DNA of 64,000 nt from Sycobia sp. Sy_11 (lineage: Eukaryota; Arthropoda; Insecta; Hymenoptera; Epichrysomallidae). The position numbers and the translations under genes are program-made. The stretch is taken from positions 248,001 to 312,000 of the forward strand of contig JACCIC010000136.1 in the NCBI GenBank assembly GCA_018907035.1, written 5' to 3'. Below the pieces are notes generated by a model that was not told the DNA's origin, made no database searches, and saw only the letters and a program-made list of their open reading frames with translations. Positions within the stretch are counted from its first letter, which is position 1. Each line of letters opens with the position of its first letter. This document shows positions 36,036-46,924 of this stretch, piece by piece.

Positions 36036-37529
36036 TGGAAAAGAAATGAATATATAAATGATACTACATATAAGTATTTAAAATGTGAAAATGGAACTGC
36101 AACAAAATGTTATGGGCTTCCCAAGATTCATAAAGAAAATCTGACATTTAGAATAATAATATATTCCATAGGTTTCCCAACTTATAATATTGCTAGATTT
36201 TTGTCTAATATATTGGTTAAGATAGTTGGTAAAACTAGTTCTTACATTAAGGATAGTTGGTGTTTTTACAATGAAATGAAAGATATTGTTATTCCGAAAA
36301 ACTACAAGATGATTTCATTGGATGTAGTATCTTTGTTTACAAATGTACCTTTAGAGTTGTTAAATGATATTATTCAGGAAAAGTGGAATGAAATTAATTT
36401 GCATACAAAATTGACAATGAATGAATTTATTAAAGCAATTAATTTGGTTTTTAATAACACAATTTTTTCATTTGATAATAAATTTTATGAACAAATATAC
36501 GGATGTCCAATGGGGTCGCCTTTGTCACCGGTTATAGCTAATTTAGTTATGGAAAAGTTGGAAAGTATAGCCTTGTCAAAATTGCTTTTTGAACCAATGA
36601 TATTTAAGAGATATGTTGATGATATCTTTACAATTGTTCCGGAAGTTTTTGTGGATGAAATGGTGGATGTTTTCAATTCTGTACATGACAGAATTAAATT
36701 TACAAGGGAGGTTGAAGTTAATAGTCAGTTAAGTTTTCTGGACATTAATGTAATTAGATGTAGTAATAATAAGGTAAAACTTAATTGGTACAGAAAGCCT
36801 ACTTGGTCAGGTAGGTTTTTGGATTTTAATTCGCACCACCAGTTCGGAAACAAAATTGGAGCATTGAAAGGTGTCATTGACAGAGCAACTAAATTGTCAC
36901 ATAAAGATTTTAGACAAAATAATTTACAGATAGTAAGAGAGACTTTCATTAATAATGGCTATCCAATTCAATTTATTAATAGATTAATTGCTGAGAGATT
37001 GTTTGACATTTATAATACCGAAAATAGACATAGTGCAGGAATTGATGTTAACGGAGGCAAAATTATTGTCTTACCATATGTTCGAGGATTATCTGAAAGA
37101 ATAAAAAGAAATTTTCGGAAATATAACATTCAAATTTTCTTTAAAAATAGCAATAATTTGAGTAGATTGTTTAATAATTGCAAAGATAAGGATGATTTAT
37201 GCTTAAAATCAGGAGTTGTTTACAAGATTAATTGCATGGATTGTGATAAATACTATATTGGACAAACAGGTAGATATTTAAAAAAGAGAATTTATGAGCA
37301 TAAATATAGTTTATGTAGCTCATATATTACTTCTGGTTTAAAAGAGCATTGTTTAAAGTTTTTACATTCTTTTGATTGTGTGAATGTGGATATTTTGGAA
37401 CATGGTATTAATAATAAGTATAAACGGGAGAGTCTTGAAAGTATTCACATTTCCAGGAATCGAAATAATGTGATTTTAATGTTAGAGTCTGGTAGATTGG
37501 ACAGTGTTTATCATTCCTTATTAAATTGA
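36036..37529 (+). pseudogene. Penelope-like RT and GIY-YIG nuclease, C-terminal half
   Basis: Continues from the frameshift with a CYGLPKIHKENLTFRIII motif. The RT palm reads MISLDVVSLFTNVPLE, CPMGSPLSPVIANLVME and RYVDDIFTIVPE; all three catalytic aspartates are present. A thumb region is followed by GRFLDFNSHHQFGNKIGALK. The GIY-YIG domain starts CMDCDKYYIGQTGRYLKKR and ends near residue 430 with RNRNNVILMLESGRLDSVY. Element families with this architecture copy RNA directly at a nicked target. This copy is disabled only by the upstream frameshift, so it is a young copy. Confidence 0.85.
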
Positions 37530-37624
37530 TTGGTTTTGGATAATTTGTGTAGAGGGGGAATTTATATTTAATTTACTAAATTTGGTGGTGGGGATGGGTA
37601 TATATAGATTAGAATATAAGGTTT

Positions 37625-37676
37625 AGATTAGTCCCTGATGAGGAGCGGTAGCGAGCTCGAAACGTTGGACAAGTCT
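37625..37676 (+). ncRNA. Hammerhead-ribozyme motif, right arm
   Basis: Reads 5'-AGA-TTA-GTCC, then CTGATGA (37,635-37,641), a stem II of GGAGC/GAGCTC type with loop (37,642-37,658), GAAA (37,659-37,662), CGTT, then GGAC-AAG-TCT. Stem I pairs GUCC with GGAC and AGA with UCU around a small internal loop. Stem II has one bulged G. Stem III is only A-C/G-U with no loop, as in the minimal hammerheads reported from Penelope-like elements, which may work as dimers. Predicted cleavage follows U37,666. Folding and activity are inferred from the pattern. Confidence 0.72.
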
Positions 37677-37898
37677 TCAATTAGGTAAGGGTGTTGGGGA
37701 CAGTCAGACTGCACTTTACTAACAAAGAATTTTTTCAGCTAATATTTTATTTTCAGATTAGTCTACGGGGGTGAATGTAAAGAAGGACAGTCTGACTGTC
37801 ATTATAATTTTAATTTAGTTTTTAATTTAATTTTTATTTTTAATTTTTATTTTATTTTTATTTTTATTTTTTTTATTTTTTTATTTTTATTTTTATTT

Positions 37899-37931
<33 letters not shown>

Positions 37932-37982
37932 TTTGGATTGAATTGATTGGACTGTAAGACCAATAAAAAAATATTTATTAAT

Positions 37983-37996
37983 TTCAATGTTGATAT
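37983..37996. repeat. Target-site duplication, right copy
   Basis: TTCAATGTTGATAT, identical to 32,810-32,823; the next base differs between the two flanks. Confidence 0.85.
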
Positions 37997-38520
37997 TATT
38001 AGTCAAAAATTATTTCAATTTCTGTAGCAAAACTGCAGAAATCGAACTGCAGACTGGTTCCACTTGCTGATACCAACGGCTCTTCCTAGATGCAAAATGT
38101 ATGATTCAGTAGCGTGTAGTTCGGGACACTTCCTCATCGAGTCGGTACTTTTAAAGTTCCCAGAACCATTGCAGACTCTATAAGACGAACTTCTATGCAA
38201 TTATAGATGGTACTTTGTCAAGTACGTATCTACGTGACTTCTTTTAGCTCCGTTGGCGCAAAGAATTCCTTTTTATACTACAATAAGGAACGATGTAGTT
38301 GAAACAAGAAGAACATCTGCAAGAGGGTGATACTGTGATCATTACAGATGAAATTTCAGCGTCTACTGCATGGCCCTTAGCTATCCTCAAAAAAATAGAA
38401 CCAATTTTATTGGTTTGGTGCAAGTAGTCACACAGCGAAATTACATGTATAGATTCATCCGTTCAATTAGATACGCACAACGTTATATGTCTCACAATGA
38501 AAATGACTTTTCCTAGTCAT
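37997..38520 (+). pseudogene. Possible BEL/Pao integrase C-terminal remnant
   Basis: Plus-strand frames around 38,310-38,480 read QEGDTVIITDEISASTAWPL, an AI-KKIEP segment, then in another frame GLVQVVTQRN and YRFIRSIRYAQ. This fits the small C-terminal domain after a BEL/Pao integrase core (VGD-V-I-D---P---W-LG-IE...GLVRV-TVRT). All frames are broken and no integrase core is visible upstream. Confidence 0.4.
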
Positions 38521-39110
38521 AATTCAGGAATAAATGCCACATTTATAGCAAGATTTGTCTTTAATGTTATTTTGAAACAGCATAAAAATTTTACATAATA
38601 CAAGATGCTGTATTTTTATTCTAAAATATATGTCATTTATCACAATTTTTCTTTTACAATATATCAAAGTCTTCTCATATATTATGATATTTTTAGAGCT
38701 TTCTTCTTGCTGTAACTGAAAAATAAATTTTTTGCTAGTACATAGTACACAAAGGAATGAATAATGATAACAATTTTGAATTGTACATTTATTTAAACCG
38801 TTAAATATTTAAGTCAATCAGTTATACAGATTAATCTTAAAATTATATTTATGCCAATTATTTTGAATTAAATTAATAAATATTTTAGTCGGTGTTAGTT
38901 AATATATTTTATGTTAGTTAATATATTATATTATAAAGACTGTAAAACCGATAAAACTACTTATTAATTCAGTTCTACAAATTTTAATCATCTTTTCAAA
39001 GCCCTTATGTAGTCCACTCTTCAAAGGTAAAAAAGGATTGTTCTATACATCAAGATAAATAGATAAAATGCAATCACAGCTATAAATGTAAAATTGCAAA
39101 AAATAAAACA
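38521..39110. other. AT-rich intronic stretch
   Basis: No gene. A Penelope-like terminus relic lies at about 38,936-38,965 (AAAGACTGTAAAACCGATAA). Confidence 0.4.
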
Positions 39111-39960
39111 AAAAACGTATTTTAATTTAGTTTAAAGCTTCTAATGTAAAACTGAATACTGTATTTTATACAGGTGTCATAAGCCTCGCGTGGGATTGCC
39201 TTCAGTTTCTTTAGCGAATTACTTTTTATAGCTTTAATGGACTCATGGTGTGTTCCCCGATTTTTGAGTTTCGGAAAGATGAAAAAGTCACAGGGAGGCA
39301 AATCTGGCCAATACGGTAAATGAAGGATGACTTTCATTTCGTGTTTGCCAAAAAAATCAGACACAATCATGCTGGAATGTGCTGGCGTATTATCGATAAA
39401 ACCATGAATTGTCTGCCCACAAATTCGGTCGTTTGCTACGAATTGCTTCACATAGACGCCTCAAAATGGATAAGTAGTACTCCTTATTAACCGTTTGACC
39501 TCCTGGAATGAATTTATGGTGAACCACCCCATGATAATCGAAAAAAACGATGAGCATCACCTTGATTTTCGACCGACTTTGACGTGATTTTTTTCGGTTT
39601 CGGCTCATTTTTGGAGCGTCATTCGCTAGATTGCTGAACAGTTTCGACGTCATATTCAAAAACAAATGCTTTGTGCCACTTAAATACTTGGGTTTACGAT
39701 AAATTAGACTCCGCAAAACACTTCTGCAATATTTTCAACGATTCCGTAGCCGTAATTCCATTGGAAATACAAAATTTCAAGCAAACTCGTTGATCAATTT
39801 TTTTCCATAATCAAAATTGCTAGACAAGCAGCTGACAAACATACACTAATTGCGATATGGCACTCAAATTTGACACGAACATCCAGAAATGTTGTAACAA
39901 TATAGAAAAAAAAATGTTACCGATTCAGTGCACGCGCGGAATTTAAATGCACCAGTGTAG
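39111..39960 (-). pseudogene. Mariner transposase remnant crossing a duplication border
   Basis: From about 39,810 down: MEKN, then QRVCLKF-like start in shifting frames, an ITATES helix, SRTQVFKWHK-like text, KIKVMLIVFFDYHGVVHHKF (first D), a catalytic IDNTPAHSSMIVSDFFGKHE (second D) and YWPDLPPCDFFIFPKLK (third D, D34D spacing). Its C-terminus ends near 39,122. The 5' untranslated part (39,861-39,960) is also the start of the 3,543-bp duplicated unit, so that piece appears again at 43,404-43,500. This is a different mariner lineage from the Mos1-like copies. Confidence 0.75.
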
Positions 39961-40064
39961 GTGAAATTTGATCATATATAACGAAACACCGAATTTCATT
40001 ATTCGTGAATATCCAGAGTATTGCATGAATAATGACAATTAACTTATCGTGTATATGACATCTG

Positions 40065-41070
40065 ATGGAATTACAGACAACTTTCAATATAAAAATTTAT
40101 TATGAAATCGTAGAGAACATCAAAATCGCTGTCAAAAGTGTATTAGATTTAGTTCAACGCAAGGCAATCGATGAAGAAAAAAAGCTAAATGTTGAAAAGG
40201 GATTTGGTGAATATCTGACCGTTTCTGGAGACGGATCCTGGGCAACGAGAGATTTTACTTCGCTCATTGGTATCGTGTCTTTAATTGGCAAGTACAGTAA
40301 CAAAATTCTTGATATTGTAAGTATGTCAAGATATTGCAGAACATGTGATTATCGTAAAAAAATCACAGACGCTATTGATTTTGCTGCGTGGTATGAAAAG
40401 CAGAAAGCCAATTGTAGTGCAAATCACAAAGGTAGCGCCGGTAAAATGGAGGTTCAAGGTATTGTAAAAATTTTTTTAAGATCGCTAGAGAAATATGCAG
40501 TGCAATATGGCTTTTATATAGGCGATGGCGACTCGAAAATATTTAAAATGCTGCTTGGTACATACCCGTACAGCGTAAATTTCTTTGTTAAAAAGCTGGA
40601 GTGTGTGCTACGTGTTGCCAAAAGAATTTTCAAACGTGCAAGTGATGCGAAGCAAATGGTAACTCAAAGGAGAAAAGCTGAGACTGCAAAACTGAACGCC
40701 GGAGAGAAAAAACGAAAAAAGTAGCTGCCCCGAAGAAAGTTGTGAAGAAACCAAAAGTCGTGATTAAAAAAGTGAAGATTGCTGATCTAAGTATCAAATT
40801 AATGAAGGAGTTATCTAAAAACTACAGTCTTGCAATTGAAAGGAATTCAAATTGAGTAGAAGGCATGTGAAACGAGATCTGGGCCGGCTATTACCACAAA
40901 ATCTCAATAGACTCCAAACCACAGTATATGTACTTTTCAGACAGGTCGTGCAAGTATAAGATGGCCGAAGCAAACAACACTTTAAAAAATTATAAACATC
41001 GTCCTGCTCTTGCTAGTGATGTACAAGAGGTGCTGAAACCGATCTACGAAGATCTAACAAAAACGGAATT
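40065..41070 (+). pseudogene. Mutator/Kolobok-like transposase, central part, copy 1
   Basis: A 219-residue open frame (40,065-40,724) shows the catalytic core of the Mutator-like transposase family found in many insects: VSGDGSWATRDFTSLIGIVS (first D), a CRTCDYRKKITD zinc-like segment, SANHKGSAGKMEVQGIVKIF (acidic residue in GKMEV) and YIGDGDSKIFKMLLG (D-D). It ends lysine-rich. After a stop the family's next segments follow in other frames: HRPALASDVQEVLKPIYEDL and TKTE at 40,985-41,070. The N-terminal KRSFHGN part, kept at 24,200-24,470, is missing here. Confidence 0.7.
41066..41070. repeat. Solo LTR target duplication, left
   Basis: GAATT, repeated at 42,038-42,042. It occurs once in the uninterrupted relative at about 24,155. 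Confidence 0.85.
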
Positions 41071-42037
41071 TGTTCGCACGATACTGTCGAATGTTCGACC
41101 ACGTGTAAATGTGGTCAACGTGCATCGTATTGTACCGACACGTGGCAAATTGTAAGGGGCTCGTTCGTTTAAGGCGTAGATATAATTCATGGAGTAAGGC
41201 GGATCTCTTCGAAGTCCAGGTAGTACCCCTCCCCCCGACCCTTTTTGGTGGCACTTGGGCTAGGAGACAGCTAAGGCGGAAAATAGCGGTATTCTATCTT
41301 TGTCAGCGGCGCGTAGTAGTTCTTATAGAGGATTGTCGTGTATAGCGGAGTTTAGTTTTTATTATTTAGTATTTAGATTTTATTATTGTTATTTTGATAA
41401 CGAATTATATATTAACAATATTTATTAATTTAGTGCGACGTAGATTAAGATTGTAGTGTGTGTTGCTTTTGTGTGTCATTGTTGTGACATATCTGCGGGA
41501 CAGAGTGCCAGGCTCTGGGGAGATTTCGCATCGCGAATCTCCGAGGAAGTTCCCGTGCGGCACGTTGTGCCCAGTGGCCGTGTTTCGCATCGAGGGCTGA
41601 ACCCGTTCCTGAGACGTCAGGGCCGCGACACGGAGTAGGAGGTACTTTGCGGAACGTTCCCCCCCCCTTTTGGACCTCGCTTGCCTACGAGTGTTACTCG
41701 TAGCAACATTGTATAGCGGTGGAGATCTCCATATCATGTAACGTATCGTTTTTAACATAAGTGCGATTATTTTGTTGTTTATAAGTGCGCAGTATTTTAT
41801 AGGTCGGCCGACACGTATCGCGATATTGTGTCTTAACGTATATGTGTAACATTTTATTTTGATTTTGCGTTCAGTTTAGGCTTTTTCCTCCACTCACTGA
41901 GTGGAGGTTTTTTATGCCTCGCGTATTTTAAATAAAGATTATTTTAATTTTAGCAAAATCTTCTAATTTATTTCTTCCCTCACCGAATGCGTATTCCTTC
42001 CTTTAACTCCAATTTATCTTGAGATATTACGTGAACA
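41071..42037 (+). mobile_element. Solo LTR, 967 bp, copy 1
   Basis: Starts TGTTCGCACGATACTG and ends ATTACGTGAACA, with matching ends (TGTTC/GAACA). A 5-bp GAATT duplication flanks it. It holds a GC-rich middle, a C-run near 41,660 and an AAATAAAG polyadenylation-like signal near 41,930. It splits a transposase gene whose relative at 24,155 still has the empty site. Small open frames within are by-products. The LTR type (about 1 kb, 5-bp duplication) suits Ty3/gypsy or BEL/Pao; which one is not certain. Orientation is set from the AATAAA. Confidence 0.82.
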
Positions 42038-43000
42038 GAATTGCTGGAGAGATGTTTGGGCAGAAACACTCAAAATAACAATGAGTGTTTTAACTCAACA
42101 GTTTGGGCTATGGCATCGAAGCATGTCTATAATGGAAAAAATCGTTAAAATTGCATGCGTCACTGCTGCCTGCATTTTTAATGAACAATTCAGCTCACTT
42201 TTCAAAATAATAGAAATTATGGGCCTGAAAATCGGCCAAACCGCCATGCAGTTCGCCAATATGCGCGACCAACAGCGCATCGTTCGAGAGAACCGCTGCT
42301 TGACTAAGGCTTCTAAGGAGAGCAGAACTCAAAAAAGCAGGTTAAATTAGAAAATACTCGCCTGAAACAAGTTGAAGGCATATCGTATGGCCCAGGCATC
42401 GCTGATTAAGCGTAAGATAATTTTTTCTACGATTTTTCACTTAGAAAAACTTTAAACGCGTTTTTCTCAAAACAGCATTTTCAAGTACCGTGGTCGTGAA
42501 AACTAAAAAACTATTGAACCGATCCTTATGAAATTTTGAACACATATTCTATATGTTCGTATCAACCGTCCTAACTACAATCAACTTAAAATTTTAATTC
42601 CAACTATATTTTTATTGCAAAAAAAGACGGAAAAAAGCAATTTTTTTTTCTTTCGTATTTTAGCCGCCATTTTGTTGATTTTGCACGTACATAAAATATT
42701 CTAGTTAGATCAGTTTCTTGAGTCATACTGAACATACAACTATTTGATTTTTTTGTTTCAAACTATCCGTCAGCAAGATTTTACGACCACGACAACGTTA
42801 CCTACTTTTTGAGGTGTTGGCTTTGACCATACGTTACATGTATAAAAAATGTACAAAATAAGTAAAAAAATTTTTTTATGTACTTCAAGAGTGTATTTAT
42901 TAAGCATGTCAAATGCTACATCCATATCTTCAATAGCATTCTCAGAAAAATTTCACAAATATAGCGTTTTTTCGAGGGTTTAAAGTAGAATACTGCCTTA
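42038..43000 (+). pseudogene. Mutator/Kolobok-like transposase C-terminus and 3' end, copy 1
   Basis: Continues after the LTR: LLERCLGRNTQNNNECFNST and VWAMASKHVYNGK, then a homopolymer frameshift (six A where eight would keep frame), then KIVKIACVTAACIFNEQFSS, KIIEIMGLKIGQTAMQFANM and a basic end to 42,350. The 3' part to about 42,998 ends at GTAGAATACTGCC before TTAA, the same end as at 23,207 reversed. TTAA duplications are typical of Kolobok and piggyBac groups. Confidence 0.65.
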
Positions 43001-43403
43001 ATTTGATATTCAAATTCATTATATTATTCAACCATCTAGTTGTACCTAATACAGAATCAATGACGCGGTAGCGTCACAAACGCGAGTTTAAGGACCACTG
43101 AGCTCTGGTACTACTACAGTATCATAATTTCAATTTTCGAATAAAATATTAAACTAACTACAGTTCTACTAAAGTTTATGAAGCGTATATATATTAGTAT
43201 TTTTGAGTTCAGGAATCATTTCCCACCGAAGTATTTGACTAAAAAGCTGTTTTACATATAAAACTACGTCATATTCAAAATGATCAAAAACGTTTTCCCA
43301 CGTATAGATCTATAGTAAAGCATAATAAAAAGTTTCCAGTTCCTAGGACTCTGAACATAGCCAATATATATATATATATATTGTGACCGACCAAACTGCC
43401 GGT
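43001..43403. other. Flank inside the duplicated unit
   Basis: No gene. Ends with a (TA)n tract at about 43,366-43,381 and the first 22 bp of the LTR-like sequence that is complete at 46,925. Confidence 0.5.
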
Positions 43404-43607
43404 CACTCAAATTTGACACGAACATCCAGAAATGTTGTAACAATATAGAAAAAAAAATGTTACCGATTCAGTGCACGCGCGGAATTTAAATGCACCAGTG
43501 TAGGTGAAATTTGATCATATATAACGAAACACCGAATTTCATTATTCGTGAATATCCAGAGTATTGCATGAATAATGACAATTAACTTATCGTGTATATG
43601 ACATCTG

Positions 43608-44613
43608 ATGGAATTACAGACAACTTTCAATATAAAAATTTATTATGAAATCGTAGAGAACATCAAAATCGCTGTCAAAAGTGTATTAGATTTAGTTCAA
43701 CGCAAGGCAATCGATGAAGAAAAAAAGCTAAATGTTGAAAAGGGATTTGGTGAATATCTGACCGTTTCTGGAGACGGATCCTGGGCAACGAGAGATTTTA
43801 CTTCGCTCATTGGTATCGTGTCTTTAATTGGCAAGTACAGTAACAAAATTCTTGATATTGTAAGTATGTCAAGATATTGCAGAACATGTGATTATCGTAA
43901 AAAAATCACAGACGCTATTGATTTTGCTGCGTGGTATGAAAAGCAGAAAGCCAATTGTAGTGCAAATCACAAAGGTAGCGCCGGTAAAATGGAGGTTCAA
44001 GGTATTGTAAAAATTTTTTTAAGATCGCTAGAGAAATATGCAGTGCAATATGGCTTTTATATAGGCGATGGCGACTCGAAAATATTTAAAATGCTGCTTG
44101 GTACATACCCGTACAGCGTAAATTTCTTTGTTAAAAAGCTGGAGTGTGTGCTACGTGTTGCCAAAAGAATTTTCAAACGTGCAAGTGATGCGAAGCAAAT
44201 GGTAACTCAAAGGAGAAAAGCTGAGACTGCAAAACTGAACGCCGGAGAGAAAAAACGAAAAAAGTAGCTGCCCCGAAGAAAGTTGTGAAGAAACCAAAAG
44301 TCGTGATTAAAAAAGTGAAGATTGCTGATCTAAGTATCAAATTAATGAAGGAGTTATCTAAAAACTACAGTCTTGCAATTGAAAGGAATTCAAATTGAGT
44401 AGAAGGCATGTGAAACGAGATCTGGGCCGGCTATTACCACAAAATCTCAATAGACTCCAAACCACAGTATATGTACTTTTCAGACAGGTCGTGCAAGTAT
44501 AAGATGGCCGAAGCAAACAACACTTTAAAAAATTATAAACATCGTCCTGCTCTTGCTAGTGATGTACAAGAGGTGCTGAAACCGATCTACGAAGATCTAA
44601 CAAAAACGGAATT
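43608..44613 (+). pseudogene. Mutator/Kolobok-like transposase, central part, copy 2
   Basis: Duplicate of the frame at 40,065 with the same 219-residue open part (43,608-44,267), the same stop and the same later frames. The catalytic motifs are as in copy 1. It arose by tandem duplication after the solo LTR had formed. Confidence 0.7.
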
Positions 44614-45580
44614 TGTTCGCACGATACTGTCGAATGTTCGACCACGTGTAAATGTGGTCAACGTGCATCGTATTGTACCGACACGTGGCAAATTGTAAGG
44701 GGCTCGTTCGTTTAAGGCGTAGATATAATTCATGGAGTAAGGCGGATCTCTTCGAAGTCCAGGTAGTACCCCTCCCCCCGACCCTTTTTGGTGGCACTTG
44801 GGCTAGGAGACAGCTAAGGCGGAAAATAGCGGTATTCTATCTTTGTCAGCGGCGCGTAGTAGTTCTTATAGAGGATTGTCGTGTATAGCGGAGTTTAGTT
44901 TTTATTATTTAGTATTTAGATTTTATTATTGTTATTTTGATAACGAATTATATATTAACAATATTTATTAATTTAGTGCGACGTAGATTAAGATTGTAGT
45001 GTGTGTTGCTTTTGTGTGTCATTGTTGTGACATATCTGCGGGACAGAGTGCCAGGCTCTGGGGAGATTTCGCATCGCGAATCTCCGAGGAAGTTCCCGTG
45101 CGGCACGTTGTGCCCAGTGGCCGTGTTTCGCATCGAGGGCTGAACCCGTTCCTGAGACGTCAGGGCCGCGACACGGAGTAGGAGGTACTTTGCGGAACGT
45201 TCCCCCCCCCTTTTGGACCTCGCTTGCCTACGAGTGTTACTCGTAGCAACATTGTATAGCGGTGGAGATCTCCATATCATGTAACGTATCGTTTTTAACA
45301 TAAGTGCGATTATTTTGTTGTTTATAAGTGCGCAGTATTTTATAGGTCGGCCGACACGTATCGCGATATTGTGTCTTAACGTATATGTGTAACATTTTAT
45401 TTTGATTTTGCGTTCAGTTTAGGCTTTTTCCTCCACTCACTGAGTGGAGGTTTTTTATGCCTCGCGTATTTTAAATAAAGATTATTTTAATTTTAGCAAA
45501 ATCTTCTAATTTATTTCTTCCCTCACCGAATGCGTATTCCTTCCTTTAACTCCAATTTATCTTGAGATATTACGTGAACA
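44614..45580 (+). mobile_element. Solo LTR, copy 2 (duplicated in place)
   Basis: Same 967 bp and flanking GAATT (44,609-44,613 and 45,581-45,585) as copy 1. Not an independent insertion, since its position within the unit is identical. Confidence 0.82.
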
Positions 45581-46543
45581 GAATTGCTGGAGAGATGTTT
45601 GGGCAGAAACACTCAAAATAACAATGAGTGTTTTAACTCAACAGTTTGGGCTATGGCATCGAAGCATGTCTATAATGGAAAAAATCGTTAAAATTGCATG
45701 CGTCACTGCTGCCTGCATTTTTAATGAACAATTCAGCTCACTTTTCAAAATAATAGAAATTATGGGCCTGAAAATCGGCCAAACCGCCATGCAGTTCGCC
45801 AATATGCGCGACCAACAGCGCATCGTTCGAGAGAACCGCTGCTTGACTAAGGCTTCTAAGGAGAGCAGAACTCAAAAAAGCAGGTTAAATTAGAAAATAC
45901 TCGCCTGAAACAAGTTGAAGGCATATCGTATGGCCCAGGCATCGCTGATTAAGCGTAAGATAATTTTTTCTACGATTTTTCACTTAGAAAAACTTTAAAC
46001 GCGTTTTTCTCAAAACAGCATTTTCAAGTACCGTGGTCGTGAAAACTAAAAAACTATTGAACCGATCCTTATGAAATTTTGAACACATATTCTATATGTT
46101 CGTATCAACCGTCCTAACTACAATCAACTTAAAATTTTAATTCCAACTATATTTTTATTGCAAAAAAAGACGGAAAAAAGCAATTTTTTTTTCTTTCGTA
46201 TTTTAGCCGCCATTTTGTTGATTTTGCACGTACATAAAATATTCTAGTTAGATCAGTTTCTTGAGTCATACTGAACATACAACTATTTGATTTTTTTGTT
46301 TCAAACTATCCGTCAGCAAGATTTTACGACCACGACAACGTTACCTACTTTTTGAGGTGTTGGCTTTGACCATACGTTACATGTATAAAAAATGTACAAA
46401 ATAAGTAAAAAAATTTTTTTATGTACTTCAAGAGTGTATTTATTAAGCATGTCAAATGCTACATCCATATCTTCAATAGCATTCTCAGAAAAATTTCACA
46501 AATATAGCGTTTTTTCGAGGGTTTAAAGTAGAATACTGCCTTA
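45581..46543 (+). pseudogene. Mutator/Kolobok-like transposase C-terminus and 3' end, copy 2
   Basis: Duplicate of 42,038-43,000, including the same homopolymer frameshift. The flank to 46,924 repeats 43,001-43,381. Confidence 0.65.
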
Positions 46544-46924
46544 ATTTGATATTCAAATTCATTATATTATTCAACCATCTAGTTGTACCTAATACAGAAT
46601 CAATGACGCGGTAGCGTCACAAACGCGAGTTTAAGGACCACTGAGCTCTGGTACTACTACAGTATCATAATTTCAATTTTCGAATAAAATATTAAACTAA
46701 CTACAGTTCTACTAAAGTTTATGAAGCGTATATATATTAGTATTTTTGAGTTCAGGAATCATTTCCCACCGAAGTATTTGACTAAAAAGCTGTTTTACAT
46801 ATAAAACTACGTCATATTCAAAATGATCAAAAACGTTTTCCCACGTATAGATCTATAGTAAAGCATAATAAAAAGTTTCCAGTTCCTAGGACTCTGAACA
46901 TAGCCAATATATATATATATATAT

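Larger units (their letters stand above)
32824..37982. mobile_element. Inverted composite Penelope-like element
   Basis: A 5,159-bp insertion. The order is a tail extension (32,824-32,858), a 5'-truncated minus-strand copy (about 32,859-35,038), then a longer plus-strand copy (about 35,039-37,982). The two copies form inverted arms of about 2.18 kb separated by about 0.77 kb unique to the longer copy. Arms are nearly identical: one C/T difference is visible in the reading frame (SSHITSG against SSYITSG), plus small length differences in A/T runs. Both share the same frameshift near 36,033. One 14-bp target duplication encloses the whole structure, so it behaves as a single insertion. Penelope-like elements are known for complex and inverted copies. 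Confidence 0.85.
39861..43403. repeat. 3,543-bp tandem duplication, copy 1
   Basis: Everything in this block recurs at +3,543 with no difference that I could see, including all open frames and homopolymers. It starts inside the mariner 5' region and ends 22 bp into an LTR-like sequence (…TGTGACCGACC…CCGGT). The border shares only a C with the flank. Confidence 0.9.

Noticed and set aside
32810..37996. Two independent Penelope-like insertions
   Set aside because: Shared frameshift, near identity and a single enclosing 14-bp duplication favour one event.
41156..41760. Small frames on both strands (also at +3,543)
   Set aside because: They lie inside the solo LTR and have no homology; by-products of its GC-rich middle.
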